A stretch of DNA of 64,000 nt from Nitrospira sp. (GTDB taxonomy: Bacteria; Nitrospirota; Nitrospiria; Nitrospirales; Nitrospiraceae): NCBI GenBank assembly GCA_016788885.1, contig JAEURX010000048.1:18270-82269 (forward strand). Direction: 5' to 3'. The position numbers and the translations under genes were made by a program. Under the pieces are notes generated by a model. That model saw only the letters and a list, made by a program, of their open reading frames with translations, was not told the DNA's origin and did no database searches. Shown one piece after another: positions 36,353-43,909 of the stretch (its first letter is position 1; each line of letters opens with the position of its first letter).

Positions 36353-36721
36353 ATGAATCCCACGTTACAACGCGCTGTTACGAGTTTTTATAATCTGGTC
36401 TACGAAGCCCAGACGTTTGCGACCACCATGTCCCGGATCGATACCGCTGAGCAGGAGCATTACGCCGGTCGGATCGAAGGCCTGAACTGGGTCCTGGATC
36501 GCTGTCAGGAGCTTGAGGACATGGACGCCAATATCACTCCGACCACGCTGCAACGCGTGTTGACGGAAGTGAAGTCAGACCTGGATCATGAGCTCTCCGT
36601 ACAACGTCGCGAAAAAGGCCGACGGGCTGACGGACGCGAAGAAGCCCTGACCTTCGTGGCGGACTATTTGTCGAGCCTGATCACGGCAACTGAGATCGAA
36701 TCCGCCAAAACCTCCGTGTAA
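36353..36721 (+). CDS. Uncharacterised helical 122-aa protein
   Basis: ATG 36353 follows AAGGAGC. The sequence is almost wholly alpha-helical and charged (SRIDTAEQEHYAGRIEGLNWVLDRCQELEDM, later SVQRREKGRRADGREEAL), with no membrane segment and a single Cys. It looks like a small structural or adaptor protein; no family recognised. A clear promoter and ribosome-binding site support it as a real gene. Confidence 0.78.
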   Translation: MNPTLQRAVTSFYNLVYEAQTFATTMSRIDTAEQEHYAGRIEGLNWVLDRCQELEDMDANITPTTLQRVLTEVKSDLDHELSVQRREKGRRADGREEALTFVADYLSSLITATEIESAKTSV

Positions 36722-36778
36722 CCGCCTGTCGATTGTCTCCAGGCTCATTCTTCGTTATGGCCTCCTCCGAGGGCGACT

Positions 36779-37018
36779 ATGGCCCGTGAATGGATCATCT
36801 TCGCCATCTGCCTCGGCTTGGGAGGCCATATTGCCCTTGCCGTCGTGTTACATGCTCCGGACATGTGGCCATGGAGCAAGGCCTGGCTATACGGCCTGAT
36901 TTCGGGGTTTGCCCTCTATGTCGTGGTGCAAGTCGTTCGCTCCCTGTGGTGGGTTTTTCGTGGAAGGAATGCCGACGAGCCTGAGGCCCGCGAAGACCAA
37001 CCTACCAGCCGCTCATAA
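36779..37018 (+). CDS. Small two-span membrane protein (79 aa)
   Basis: ATG 36779 opens MAREWIIFAICLGLGGHIALAVVLHA, a first TM, then PDMWPWSKAW and a second TM (about residues 37-60, LYGLISGFALYVVVQVVRSLWWVF), ending in a charged tail rich in Glu, Asp and Arg. It lies 57 nt after the preceding helical protein and may share its transcript. Function unknown. Confidence 0.65.
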   Translation: MAREWIIFAICLGLGGHIALAVVLHAPDMWPWSKAWLYGLISGFALYVVVQVVRSLWWVFRGRNADEPEAREDQPTSRS

Positions 37019-37043
37019 CGTAACGCGTGCCCACCGCCGCACA

Positions 37044-37073
37044 TTGCACCTTCCCCCCCTCTCTCAGTAGAAT
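37044..37073 (+). promoter_or_regulatory. Leaderless-type promoter of the zinc-ribbon gene
   Basis: TTGCAC (37044-37049), an 18-nt spacer and TAGAAT (37068-37073). Exactly 7 nt separate the -10 box from the ATG at 37081, so transcription should begin at or just before the start codon. Confidence 0.5.
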
Positions 37074-37080
37074 ACGAGCG

Positions 37081-37368
37081 ATGCAAGGCCGATCGAACAA
37101 ACCCACTCCACCAGGATGGCCGCCTCGAGCCATGCACCCACGATCTACCCCCGCAGCCCAGCCCGCCCGCCAAGCAGATCAGTATGACTCCTTCAACGCC
37201 TCTCTGCTCTATTGCGGGCATTGCCGACAAGCGACGCCCACCCGCCAACGTCTCCTGCTCGTGCTCCCCACCGGGAATCTCTACGAGTATCTTTGTGCGC
37301 AATGCGGAACCTCGACCGGTTCCAAAACTGAAAATGCCACGCCCGAAAGCGGACTACTCAGCCCCTAG
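37081..37368 (+). CDS. Small zinc-ribbon protein (95 aa)
   Basis: From ATG 37081, 95 aa; the frame extends to a GTG at 37027, but the promoter at 37044-37073 excludes it. The N-terminal half is Pro/Arg/Gln-rich and probably disordered. The C-terminal half has two C-x2-C knuckles (LLYCGHCRQ and LCAQCGTS) about 30 residues apart, a zinc-ribbon layout. No ribosome-binding site is seen, in line with a leaderless mRNA. Role unknown. Confidence 0.68.
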   Translation: MQGRSNKPTPPGWPPRAMHPRSTPAAQPARQADQYDSFNASLLYCGHCRQATPTRQRLLLVLPTGNLYEYLCAQCGTSTGSKTENATPESGLLSP

Positions 37369-37494
37369 GCCAGACAGCCACAGCGTAAACGTCGTTGTGC
37401 GGTGAACGGAGCTTCGAGCAGGCCCGCGGGATAACAGCCCGTGCACGTGGTCCAATGGTGGAATGGAACGGAGAAAGAATACGTCGGGAGGACG

Positions 37495-37779
37495 CTAGCT
37501 GACCTGGTCGAGCGGGATCCCCTCATCAATGAGCATGACAGGGATGTCTTCCCGCACCGGATAGAGAATTTTCTTGTCCGCGCGAATTAACCCGGCGTCC
37601 AGTTTCTCAGTGACGGGTTTCTGTGCATAATTCTTGAGCTGGCCGCGATCGATGGCCCCATTGATCTTTTCAATCAACCCCTCGTCGGCGAGCACCACAG
37701 CCTGCTTGGTGTCGGGGCAGCACAAGATGGCGACTAGATCTTTATCGAGATTTACCTTTTTTCGCGGGGCATCACTCAC
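37495..37779 (-). CDS. Trm112-like (YcaR family) small protein
   Basis: From GTG 37779, 94 aa. The core VNLDKDLVAILCCPDTKQAVVL is the N-terminal Trm112/YcaR pattern (leu-rich helix, then CP-x-TK), and KILYPVREDIPVMLIDEG is the conserved C-terminal strand. Trm112 relatives act as zinc-binding activators of methyltransferases. Here there is a Cys-Cys-Pro but no second Cys pair, so zinc binding is doubtful. The frame stays open upstream into the divergent DUF502 gene, so the start is inferred from family length. Confidence 0.8.
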   Translation of the reverse strand: MSDAPRKKVNLDKDLVAILCCPDTKQAVVLADEGLIEKINGAIDRGQLKNYAQKPVTEKLDAGLIRADKKILYPVREDIPVMLIDEGIPLDQVS

Positions 37780-37933
37780 GGTCACGCTCTCAATCTCACC
37801 CGACGGGGTGACGCTAAGGTTACGCGCAAGATAGTCCAAATGGAGCGGTAGATCAAGAAGATACCAAAACGGCTCTCCATCTGATATCGTAACTTGCTCA
37901 GTCGGCACCCGCGCATCATCACCAGGAATCGAC

Positions 37934-38560
37934 GTGACTTCTTCGCATCGGCTTGGCCGCATCTTTCTCACGGGGCTCATTGTACTGGTCCCGGCGTGGG
38001 CCACGTTTCTGATCCTTACGGCCCTGTTCGAAACCTTGGATTCGCTTCTGCTCGATCTCATCGGACGACAAATCCAGCCCTACGCTCCAGGCCTCGGCAT
38101 CCTGCTGCTGCTTGGCATGGTGCTCATCGTCGGCGCCATCGCCACGCAAGTCATCGGGCAACGCGTTGTCCATTGGACCGAGACGACGGTCGATCGGATT
38201 CCCTTGATCCGCAGCATCTATCTCACCTTGAAAAGTATGACGGATCTTCTGAACTATCGAGCTCGCTTCGGACAAAGTACGGTCGTGGCGTTTCCCTTTC
38301 CACGGGACGGACTCTGGGCACTCGGCTTCGTGATGGGCTCTCCGCCGCCGGCCCTGCAAATCGCCCCGATGGTCGAACTCGTGATGGTCTTCGTTCCAAC
38401 GGCCATCCACCCCTTTACCGGGTATCTGGCCATGATCCCCAAGTCCCAACTGCAACCGCTGAACCTCCTGCCGGAAGAAGCGTTGAAACTGGAATTTTCC
38501 GCGGGATTGTATCGTCCCTTACAAGGCTGGCTCACTTCCCCGGCACACAAACCGTCATGA
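37934..38560 (+). CDS. DUF502 family membrane protein
   Basis: It has 208 aa from GTG 37934. Two N-terminal TM helices (about 8-30 and 50-72) are followed by the DUF502 core: VDRIPLIRSIYLTLKSMTDLL, then VVAFPFPRDGLWALGFVMG and VFVPTAIHPFTGYLAMIPKSQ. The family is common in bacteria and function is unsettled. Its TGA overlaps the ATG of the GNAT gene. Confidence 0.9.
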   Translation: MTSSHRLGRIFLTGLIVLVPAWATFLILTALFETLDSLLLDLIGRQIQPYAPGLGILLLLGMVLIVGAIATQVIGQRVVHWTETTVDRIPLIRSIYLTLKSMTDLLNYRARFGQSTVVAFPFPRDGLWALGFVMGSPPPALQIAPMVELVMVFVPTAIHPFTGYLAMIPKSQLQPLNLLPEEALKLEFSAGLYRPLQGWLTSPAHKPS

Positions 38561-39075
38561 TCCCGGCAAACCGATTGCGCGTCCGCCCCGCGACGGTGGA
38601 CGACCTGGACCTTCTCACAGCGTTCAGCGCCGCCATGGCCTGGGAAACCGAACAGCGCCGCTTGGATGTCACGCGTTTACGACAGGGCACGCAGGCCGTC
38701 ATTGAGCGACCGGACCGGGGGCAATTCTATGTTGCGGAATTGCGTCAGGACCCACCGGCCGATACAGTGGTTATGGGACAGCTGCTGATTACCTACGAAT
38801 GGAGCGACTGGCGGAATGCCCAGTTTTGGTGGATCCAGAGCGTCTATGTGGCGCCTCGCTGGAGGCAGCAGGGCGTGTATCGATCCATGCATCACACCAT
38901 TGTCGACCTGGCCCGCTCGAGAGCCGATGTGTGCGGCATTCGTCTGTACGTCGAAGGAGACAATGCCGTCGCCAAACAAGTCTATGAACGCGTGGGGCTC
39001 TGTGCCTCGACCTATCGCATCTATGAGTCCGACTTCGTCTTGCCCAGCCCCCATGCCAATGAACAGCAGCCCTGA
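38557..39075 (+). CDS. GNAT-family N-acetyltransferase
   Basis: From ATG 38557 (ATGA overlap with the DUF502 gene), 172 aa. The GNAT fold is seen in RLRVRPATVDDLDLL at the N-terminus, the acetyl-CoA-binding loop V-x-P-x-W-R-x-Q-G (VYVAPRWRQQGVYRSM) and the C-terminal LYVEGDNAVAKQVYERVGL. The substrate is unknown. Longer reading of the frame upstream is a shadow of the membrane protein gene. Confidence 0.9.
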   Translation: MIPANRLRVRPATVDDLDLLTAFSAAMAWETEQRRLDVTRLRQGTQAVIERPDRGQFYVAELRQDPPADTVVMGQLLITYEWSDWRNAQFWWIQSVYVAPRWRQQGVYRSMHHTIVDLARSRADVCGIRLYVEGDNAVAKQVYERVGLCASTYRIYESDFVLPSPHANEQQP

Positions 39076-39111
39076 CACGCGCAATCTCCGCTCGCGGAAG
39101 GAGGAATGATC

Positions 39112-39492
39112 ATGCGACGAACGGGCCTACTCCTCGCCACCATGATGCTGATGCTGAATGCCTGTGCATTCAGCCGAGGCACCCTCGGTGACGAAATCAA
39201 AACCGACACCATCAATGCGATCAAGAAGGGAGTCACGACCAGAACGGAAATCCTGGCGCAGCTCGGCGCTCCAGACCGCCTCCTCCAATTAAACGGACGC
39301 GATCTGTTTCAATACTACCGGTACGACGCAAAAGTCGGCAGCCTGCTCCTGATCGTGGCCAACTTTTCGCGGGTTTCCGTAAAAAGCGACGATCTTTTTG
39401 TCATCATCAATCGCGACGGCATTGTGGAAGAGGTCATCGCGTCAAAACGCACGGACAATCTCGAGTTCCGCTTCTGGCCTTTCGGAGATTGA
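39112..39492 (+). CDS. SmpA/BamE-like small lipoprotein (first copy)
   Basis: From ATG 39112, 126 aa, with AAGGAGG 7 nt upstream. The signal peptide ends in lipobox LNAC. The mature part has KKGVTTRTEILAQLGAPDRLLQLNGRDLFQYYRYD, the turn-helix 'G-x-T-x-x-x-x-x-x-x-x-G-x-P' pattern shared with SmpA/OmlA/BamE folds. It lies 4 nt upstream of a second lipoprotein gene of similar design. Probably an outer-membrane lipoprotein of unknown partner. Confidence 0.8.
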   Translation: MRRTGLLLATMMLMLNACAFSRGTLGDEIKTDTINAIKKGVTTRTEILAQLGAPDRLLQLNGRDLFQYYRYDAKVGSLLLIVANFSRVSVKSDDLFVIINRDGIVEEVIASKRTDNLEFRFWPFGD

Positions 39493-39496
39493 CGCC

Positions 39497-39919
39497 ATGA
39501 TCCACCACTCTCTCTGCCTGAGGCTGCTGGCCTCAACCACACTCGTGCTGATCCTGTCAGGCTGTAACGTCGCCCGGCTGACCATCAACACCCCCCTGAC
39601 GCCGGAGTCCGTTTCGTTTATTGCCGAGGGCCGCACCACACTGGCCGAAGTCGTTGCGACCTTGGGGGCTCCCGACACCATCACCGACGCCGATTCCGGC
39701 ACCGTCGTGACCTATCGATTCCTCAATGCCAAATACTCTCGGGTCAATTTCGGATGGCTGGTCAAACCTTGGTCTCCTGTCGATCCCGACCTCATCTTCT
39801 CTCGCTCAGGCTTGGGAACCGATGCGTTCGAGCTCGTCTGCGACAACAATTGGATTGTCACGCACCGGGCATTCGTACGCCATCGCCCGGAACCGCCGTT
39901 TACCCCCTATCCATTCTGA
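39497..39919 (+). CDS. SmpA/BamE-like small lipoprotein (second copy)
   Basis: From ATG 39497, 140 aa. Lipobox LSGC, then ARLTINTPLTPESVSFIAEGRTTLAEVVATLGAPDTITD, the same 'R-T-T-x-x-E-x-x-x-x-L-G-A-P-D' module as its upstream neighbour, followed by an aromatic C-terminal region (YRFLNAKYSRVNFGWLVKPWSP). The four-base gap argues for one transcript and possibly a shared complex. Confidence 0.8.
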   Translation: MIHHSLCLRLLASTTLVLILSGCNVARLTINTPLTPESVSFIAEGRTTLAEVVATLGAPDTITDADSGTVVTYRFLNAKYSRVNFGWLVKPWSPVDPDLIFSRSGLGTDAFELVCDNNWIVTHRAFVRHRPEPPFTPYPF

Positions 39920-39952
39920 CACCCGTCCGCTCGCCCCGGAAGCCCCTGTCAA

Positions 39953-39981
39953 TTGCCGCCTGCCTGCCATGTCGCTATAAT
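39953..39981 (+). promoter_or_regulatory. Leaderless-type promoter of the LOG-family gene
   Basis: TTGCCG (39953-39958), a 17-nt spacer and a perfect TATAAT (39976-39981), again exactly 7 nt before the ATG (39989). No room for a leader or ribosome-binding site. Confidence 0.6.
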
Positions 39982-39988
39982 GCCGCGC

Positions 39989-40846
39989 ATGGGTGCAGAG
40001 TTTTCCGACGCATCACCGAACCAGCACACCGTCGTCACGTCATCCTCGTACATCCCGGCCGATCGAGACACCGATTTTCTGCAGCGCGATGAGCTACGTC
40101 CGCTGCGGCTCGGGCTGGAGTTACTCAAGCCTGAGTTGATTCAAACCGAACAGGGCATTCGCTCGACGATCGTGGTCTTCGGCAGTGCGCGCCTTCTCGA
40201 ACCGTCGCGCGCCAGACAGGCCCTCGAAGCAGCCACGGCGGAGCTGAAGATGGCTCCTCAAGATCAGGCGCGACAACAACGCGTCAGGGTCGCCGAACGG
40301 AGACTCGCCCTCGCCCCCTACTACGACATTGCACGCGAGTTCGGCCACCTGGTGTCTTCCACCTGTCAAATCGACGGACAATGCGACTACGTGATCGTCA
40401 CCGGTGGAGGCCCCGGCATCATGGAAGCCGCCAATCGCGGCGCGGCGGATGCCGGCGCCAAGTCGATGGGGCTTAACATCACCTTGCCCCATGAACAACA
40501 GCCCAACGCCTACATTACGCCGGACCTCTGTTTTCAGTTTCGCTATTTCGCTCTGCGCAAAATGCATTTCCTGCTGCGCGCGCGAGCGCTGGTCGTCTTT
40601 CCCGGCGGATTCGGCACGCTCGACGAACTGTTCGAGACCCTCACCCTGCTGCAGACCGGTAAAACCCGCAACATCACCATCGTGCTGATGGGCCGGGCCT
40701 ACTGGGAACGCCTCATCAACTGGACACTGCTGGTCGAAGAAGGCCTGATCGGACCGGATGATCTGTCGTTATTCCACTTCGCGGAAACGGCCCAGCAAGC
40801 CTGGGACCTCATCAGCCGAACGCATGGAGGGCCATCCGCACGATGA
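39989..40846 (+). CDS. LOG-family (TIGR00730) nucleotide-binding protein
   Basis: From ATG 39989, 285 aa. The Rossmann-like LOG signatures are VVFGSARL, YVIVTGGGPGIMEAANRGAADAG and FPGGFGTLDELFETLTLLQ (the PGG-x-GT-x-x-E motif). LOG enzymes release the base from nucleoside 5'-monophosphates, classically cytokinin ribotides, and bacterial members are often annotated as putative lysine decarboxylases. This longer form with about 70 extra N-terminal residues has no proven substrate. Its TGA overlaps the ATG of a beta-CASP hydrolase gene. Confidence 0.88.
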   Translation: MGAEFSDASPNQHTVVTSSSYIPADRDTDFLQRDELRPLRLGLELLKPELIQTEQGIRSTIVVFGSARLLEPSRARQALEAATAELKMAPQDQARQQRVRVAERRLALAPYYDIAREFGHLVSSTCQIDGQCDYVIVTGGGPGIMEAANRGAADAGAKSMGLNITLPHEQQPNAYITPDLCFQFRYFALRKMHFLLRARALVVFPGGFGTLDELFETLTLLQTGKTRNITIVLMGRAYWERLINWTLLVEEGLIGPDDLSLFHFAETAQQAWDLISRTHGGPSAR

Positions 40847-42240
40847 AACTCTCGTTTCACGGAGCTGCACGATCGGTCACCGGGAGCCGCCATCTCCTGG
40901 AGATGCCTGGCAGCAAAATCCTTCTGGACTGCGGGCTCTTTCAGGGGCAGAGGCAGGAAGCCGACCGACAAAATCGGTTCCTCGGGTTCGATCCACGAGC
41001 GATCAATGCCGTCCTGCTCTCGCATGCCCATATCGATCACTCCGGCGCGCTGCCCGTGCTCGGGAAGCACCAGTTTCGGGGAAATGTCCACATGACCCGG
41101 GCCACGGCCGATCTCGCGGCGGTGATGCTCGAAGACTCGGCCCGCCTGCAGGAGAACGACTGCGCCTATCTGAATCGGAAAGAAAACCGTCGCGGAAAAC
41201 GCTGTCTACAGCCGTTCTACGAATCCAGCGATGCACGCGCGATCATCCGCCGCTTTGTCGGGGCACGCTACGGCGACTCGATTAAGGTCACGCCCCGCGT
41301 CACCGCCTCTTTCCATGATGTGGGCCACATTCTTGGATCCGCAGCCATTCGCCTGAAGTACTCCGCCCGCGGCAACAGCACCACCGTCCTCTTCTCCGGA
41401 GACTTGGGACGCACGCAGATGCCGATCCTCCGCGATCCGGCACCTCCGCCAAGCTGCGATGTCCTGATCATCGAGTCCACCTACGGCGATCGGTTGCACG
41501 AAGAAGTCGGTGACGCGCTCACGAGGAAAGCTCAACAGCTCGTCGCGCATGCCAAGGCGCATCACAGCAAAATCATCGTGCCGGCCTTTGCCCTTGGGCG
41601 GACGCAGGAACTCGTCATGCGGATCAAACAACTGGTGGCCGAAGGGCGAATCGACCCACTCCCCATTTATATCGACTCGCCGCTGGCCTCAAAAGTCACA
41701 GACGTGTTCCGCAAGCACCCTGAATGTTACGATGAGGAAACCTATCGCACCTTCACGTCTGAAGGAGACCCGTTTGCGGCTCGGTACATCCGATACGTCT
41801 CGTCACCGGACGAAAGCAAACGGCTGAATACCCTGAAAGGTCCCTGTGTGATCATCGCCTCCTCAGGGATGTGCGAGGGGGGACGTGTCGTGCACCATCT
41901 GAAACATGCGATCCAGGACGAAGCCAACATGATCGCCATCGTGGGCTTTCAGGCTGAACACACGCTGGGGCGCAGGCTGGTGGAGGGATGGGATGTGGTC
42001 CCAATCTTCGGCATTCCAACACCACGCCGCGCGCAGGTCGTGGTGTTCAACGGACTCTCCGCCCATGCAGATCGAAACGACCTGCTCGCCTATGTGCGAG
42101 CCATCACACCGGCTCCGCAGCAGGTGTTCGTCGTCCATGGGGAGGAAAAACAGGCGCTCTCCCTGGGGGCTGCCATTCAAGCCGAACATCCGCACATGTC
42201 AGTCGTCGTGCCCGCCAAAGAAAGCAGTTACGACATCTAG
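40843..42240 (+). CDS. Beta-CASP metallo-beta-lactamase-fold hydrolase (putative RNase)
   Basis: It has 465 aa. The zinc motif HAHIDH is at residues 61-66, with HDVGHILGS and FSGDLGR as further metal-binding segments. The beta-CASP block ESTYGDRLHE, VPAFALGRTQELV and the final GLSAHADRNDLL are the RNA-specific MBL (CPSF73/YsH1-like) arrangement. It most likely processes RNA. The 4-nt ATGA overlap with the LOG gene indicates coupled synthesis. Confidence 0.9.
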   Translation: MKLSFHGAARSVTGSRHLLEMPGSKILLDCGLFQGQRQEADRQNRFLGFDPRAINAVLLSHAHIDHSGALPVLGKHQFRGNVHMTRATADLAAVMLEDSARLQENDCAYLNRKENRRGKRCLQPFYESSDARAIIRRFVGARYGDSIKVTPRVTASFHDVGHILGSAAIRLKYSARGNSTTVLFSGDLGRTQMPILRDPAPPPSCDVLIIESTYGDRLHEEVGDALTRKAQQLVAHAKAHHSKIIVPAFALGRTQELVMRIKQLVAEGRIDPLPIYIDSPLASKVTDVFRKHPECYDEETYRTFTSEGDPFAARYIRYVSSPDESKRLNTLKGPCVIIASSGMCEGGRVVHHLKHAIQDEANMIAIVGFQAEHTLGRRLVEGWDVVPIFGIPTPRRAQVVVFNGLSAHADRNDLLAYVRAITPAPQQVFVVHGEEKQALSLGAAIQAEHPHMSVVVPAKESSYDI

Positions 42241-42285
42241 CGAGGCTGTTCATCGGCCATGACGCATGGGAGGACCTCCATAGGT

Positions 42286-43551
42286 ATGCACCATTCCACC
42301 ATCGCCTCTGATTCGCTGATCGCCTGTGCGATGCTCGTCGTTACCCTGTTCGCCTTACCGGCCTCGAGTGCGGAGATCCCATCCGACGTTGAGGATCCCC
42401 CTCGCATTCGCGCACGCGCGCTTGGATTGAACCTCGGGCGCCTGGAGCCCGGGCCTTTGAATGCCATTACCGATGTGCCGGGAGTGAAGGTCGGCCAAGT
42501 CACGCTGATGCAGGGGGATGGTGCGTTAAAGCCCGGGGAGGGACCGGTTCGAACCGGCGTGACAGTCATCGTGCCGCGAGACGATGTGTGGCACAAGAAA
42601 GTCCCAGCCGGAGCGTTCGTGTTGAACGGCACCGGGGAAATGACCGGACTGGCTTGGGTCGCGGAATCGGGATTTCTTGAATATCCGATTGCCCTCACCA
42701 ATACCCTGAACGTGCCTCGTGTCGCCAACGGCGTCATCAGTTGGATGCTCCGTCACTATCCCGGAATCGGCATCACCGACGACACGCTCACACCGGTCGT
42801 GGCAGAGTGCGACGACGGGCGTTTGAACGACATTCAGGGGCGCCACGTTTCCGAATCCGACGTCATGCGAGCGCTCGATGAGGCGGCACCAGGACCAGTG
42901 GCAGAGGGGAGCGTCGGAGCGGGAACCGGCATGATCTCGTACGGATTCAAGGGTGGCATCGGGACAGCGTCTCGTCGGCTTCCCGCAGCAGAGGGAGGAT
43001 TTACGATCGGGGTGTTGGTCAACGCCAACCATGGGCGGCGGCCTGAACTGACCATGGGTGGTGTCCCGATCGGGCGCCAATATGACGCAGTGGGGCCTCA
43101 ATCCGGCCGTCCGGGAGAAGAGTCGCCACAGCGACTGCACACCGTTCGCGAAGGATCGAGCGGGAATGCCGAGGGATCGATCATCATCATCATCGCCACC
43201 GATGCGCCACTCGACAGTCGGCAACTGACTCGACTCGGCAAGCGCGCGGCACTCGGCCTGGCGAGAACCGGTTCAACCGCCCGCCATGGCAGCGGCGACT
43301 TCATGTTGGCGTTTTCCACCGGCAACGTCATTCCTCATTACCCCAACGAGCCCACCTTTTCACTCCTACATCTTGCCGATACGCATCTGAATGCGGCCAT
43401 CACGGCCACCGTGGAAGCCACGGAAGAAGCGATTCTGAATGCACTGACCGGGGCCACGACTGTCACGGGGCGCGATGGATTTCGCGCAGACGCCATCTCG
43501 CTCCCGCGCCTACGCGAACTGCTCTCGGCCGATACGCCCCCGCACCGTTAG
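42286..43551 (+). CDS. P1/DmpA-family N-terminal nucleophile aminopeptidase
   Basis: From ATG 42286, 421 aa with a signal peptide (LIACAMLVVTLFALPASSAE), so periplasmic. The DmpA fold shows GPLNAITDVPGVKVGQVTL at the start and the autoprocessing site AEGSVGAGTGM, where the Ser (about 209) would become the N-terminal nucleophile of the beta chain. TASRRLP and HGSGDFMLAFSTGN are also conserved. Relatives cleave D-amino-acid or beta-peptide amides. The frame reaches ATG 42259, but the later start gives a proper signal peptide. Confidence 0.88.
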   Translation: MHHSTIASDSLIACAMLVVTLFALPASSAEIPSDVEDPPRIRARALGLNLGRLEPGPLNAITDVPGVKVGQVTLMQGDGALKPGEGPVRTGVTVIVPRDDVWHKKVPAGAFVLNGTGEMTGLAWVAESGFLEYPIALTNTLNVPRVANGVISWMLRHYPGIGITDDTLTPVVAECDDGRLNDIQGRHVSESDVMRALDEAAPGPVAEGSVGAGTGMISYGFKGGIGTASRRLPAAEGGFTIGVLVNANHGRRPELTMGGVPIGRQYDAVGPQSGRPGEESPQRLHTVREGSSGNAEGSIIIIIATDAPLDSRQLTRLGKRAALGLARTGSTARHGSGDFMLAFSTGNVIPHYPNEPTFSLLHLADTHLNAAITATVEATEEAILNALTGATTVTGRDGFRADAISLPRLRELLSADTPPHR

Positions 43552-43575
43552 GCCCCGCCGGCAGGGCCTCACACC

Positions 43576-43604
43576 TTGCTTTTAGTCAGGACCGCGGCTA
43601 TTCT
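43576..43604 (+). promoter_or_regulatory. Candidate promoter of the 75-aa/FIST pair
   Basis: TTGCTT (43576-43581), a 17-nt spacer and TATTCT (43599-43604), 31 nt before the ATG at 43636. Confidence 0.45.
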
Positions 43605-43635
43605 CGTGATTCATCCGTACGTGATCCGGAGGGCT

Positions 43636-43863
43636 ATGGCTGATTATACGTTGGGAGGCAGCCTCACGCTGCAAAACGCGATCGAGAAGAACGTACGGTT
43701 TGCCGACTTTCTCAACACTCGAATGGCCCACGCCCTGGAAACGCAAGACCCGACAGAACTCCACTATGTACTGGCACAGCTGGACGATTTTCATTCGTAC
43801 ATGTGGCGCTACTATAAGAAACTCGCCACGGAACGCTCTGAACGCATGAACCCGGGTGTCTGA
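43636..43863 (+). CDS. Uncharacterised 75-aa protein upstream of FIST gene
   Basis: From ATG 43636, preceded by GGAGGG. It is helical and charged, beginning MADYTLGGSLTLQNAIEKNVRFADF, with an aromatic centre (FHSYMWRYYKKL). No signal peptide or domain is recognised. It lies 46 nt upstream of the FIST gene and probably shares its transcript. Confidence 0.72.
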   Translation: MADYTLGGSLTLQNAIEKNVRFADFLNTRMAHALETQDPTELHYVLAQLDDFHSYMWRYYKKLATERSERMNPGV

Positions 43864-43909
43864 CCGCGCGTGCCTGAGACGCCCCAAACCCCGACACAAA
43901 GACAATCCC

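Noticed and set aside
37780..38061. A longer N-terminal part of the Trm112-like protein overlapping the DUF502 gene
   Set aside because: The family is short, and the upper part of the frame is antisense to the start of a well-supported membrane-protein gene. Part of it (37780-37930) does read protein-like, so the start is not certain.
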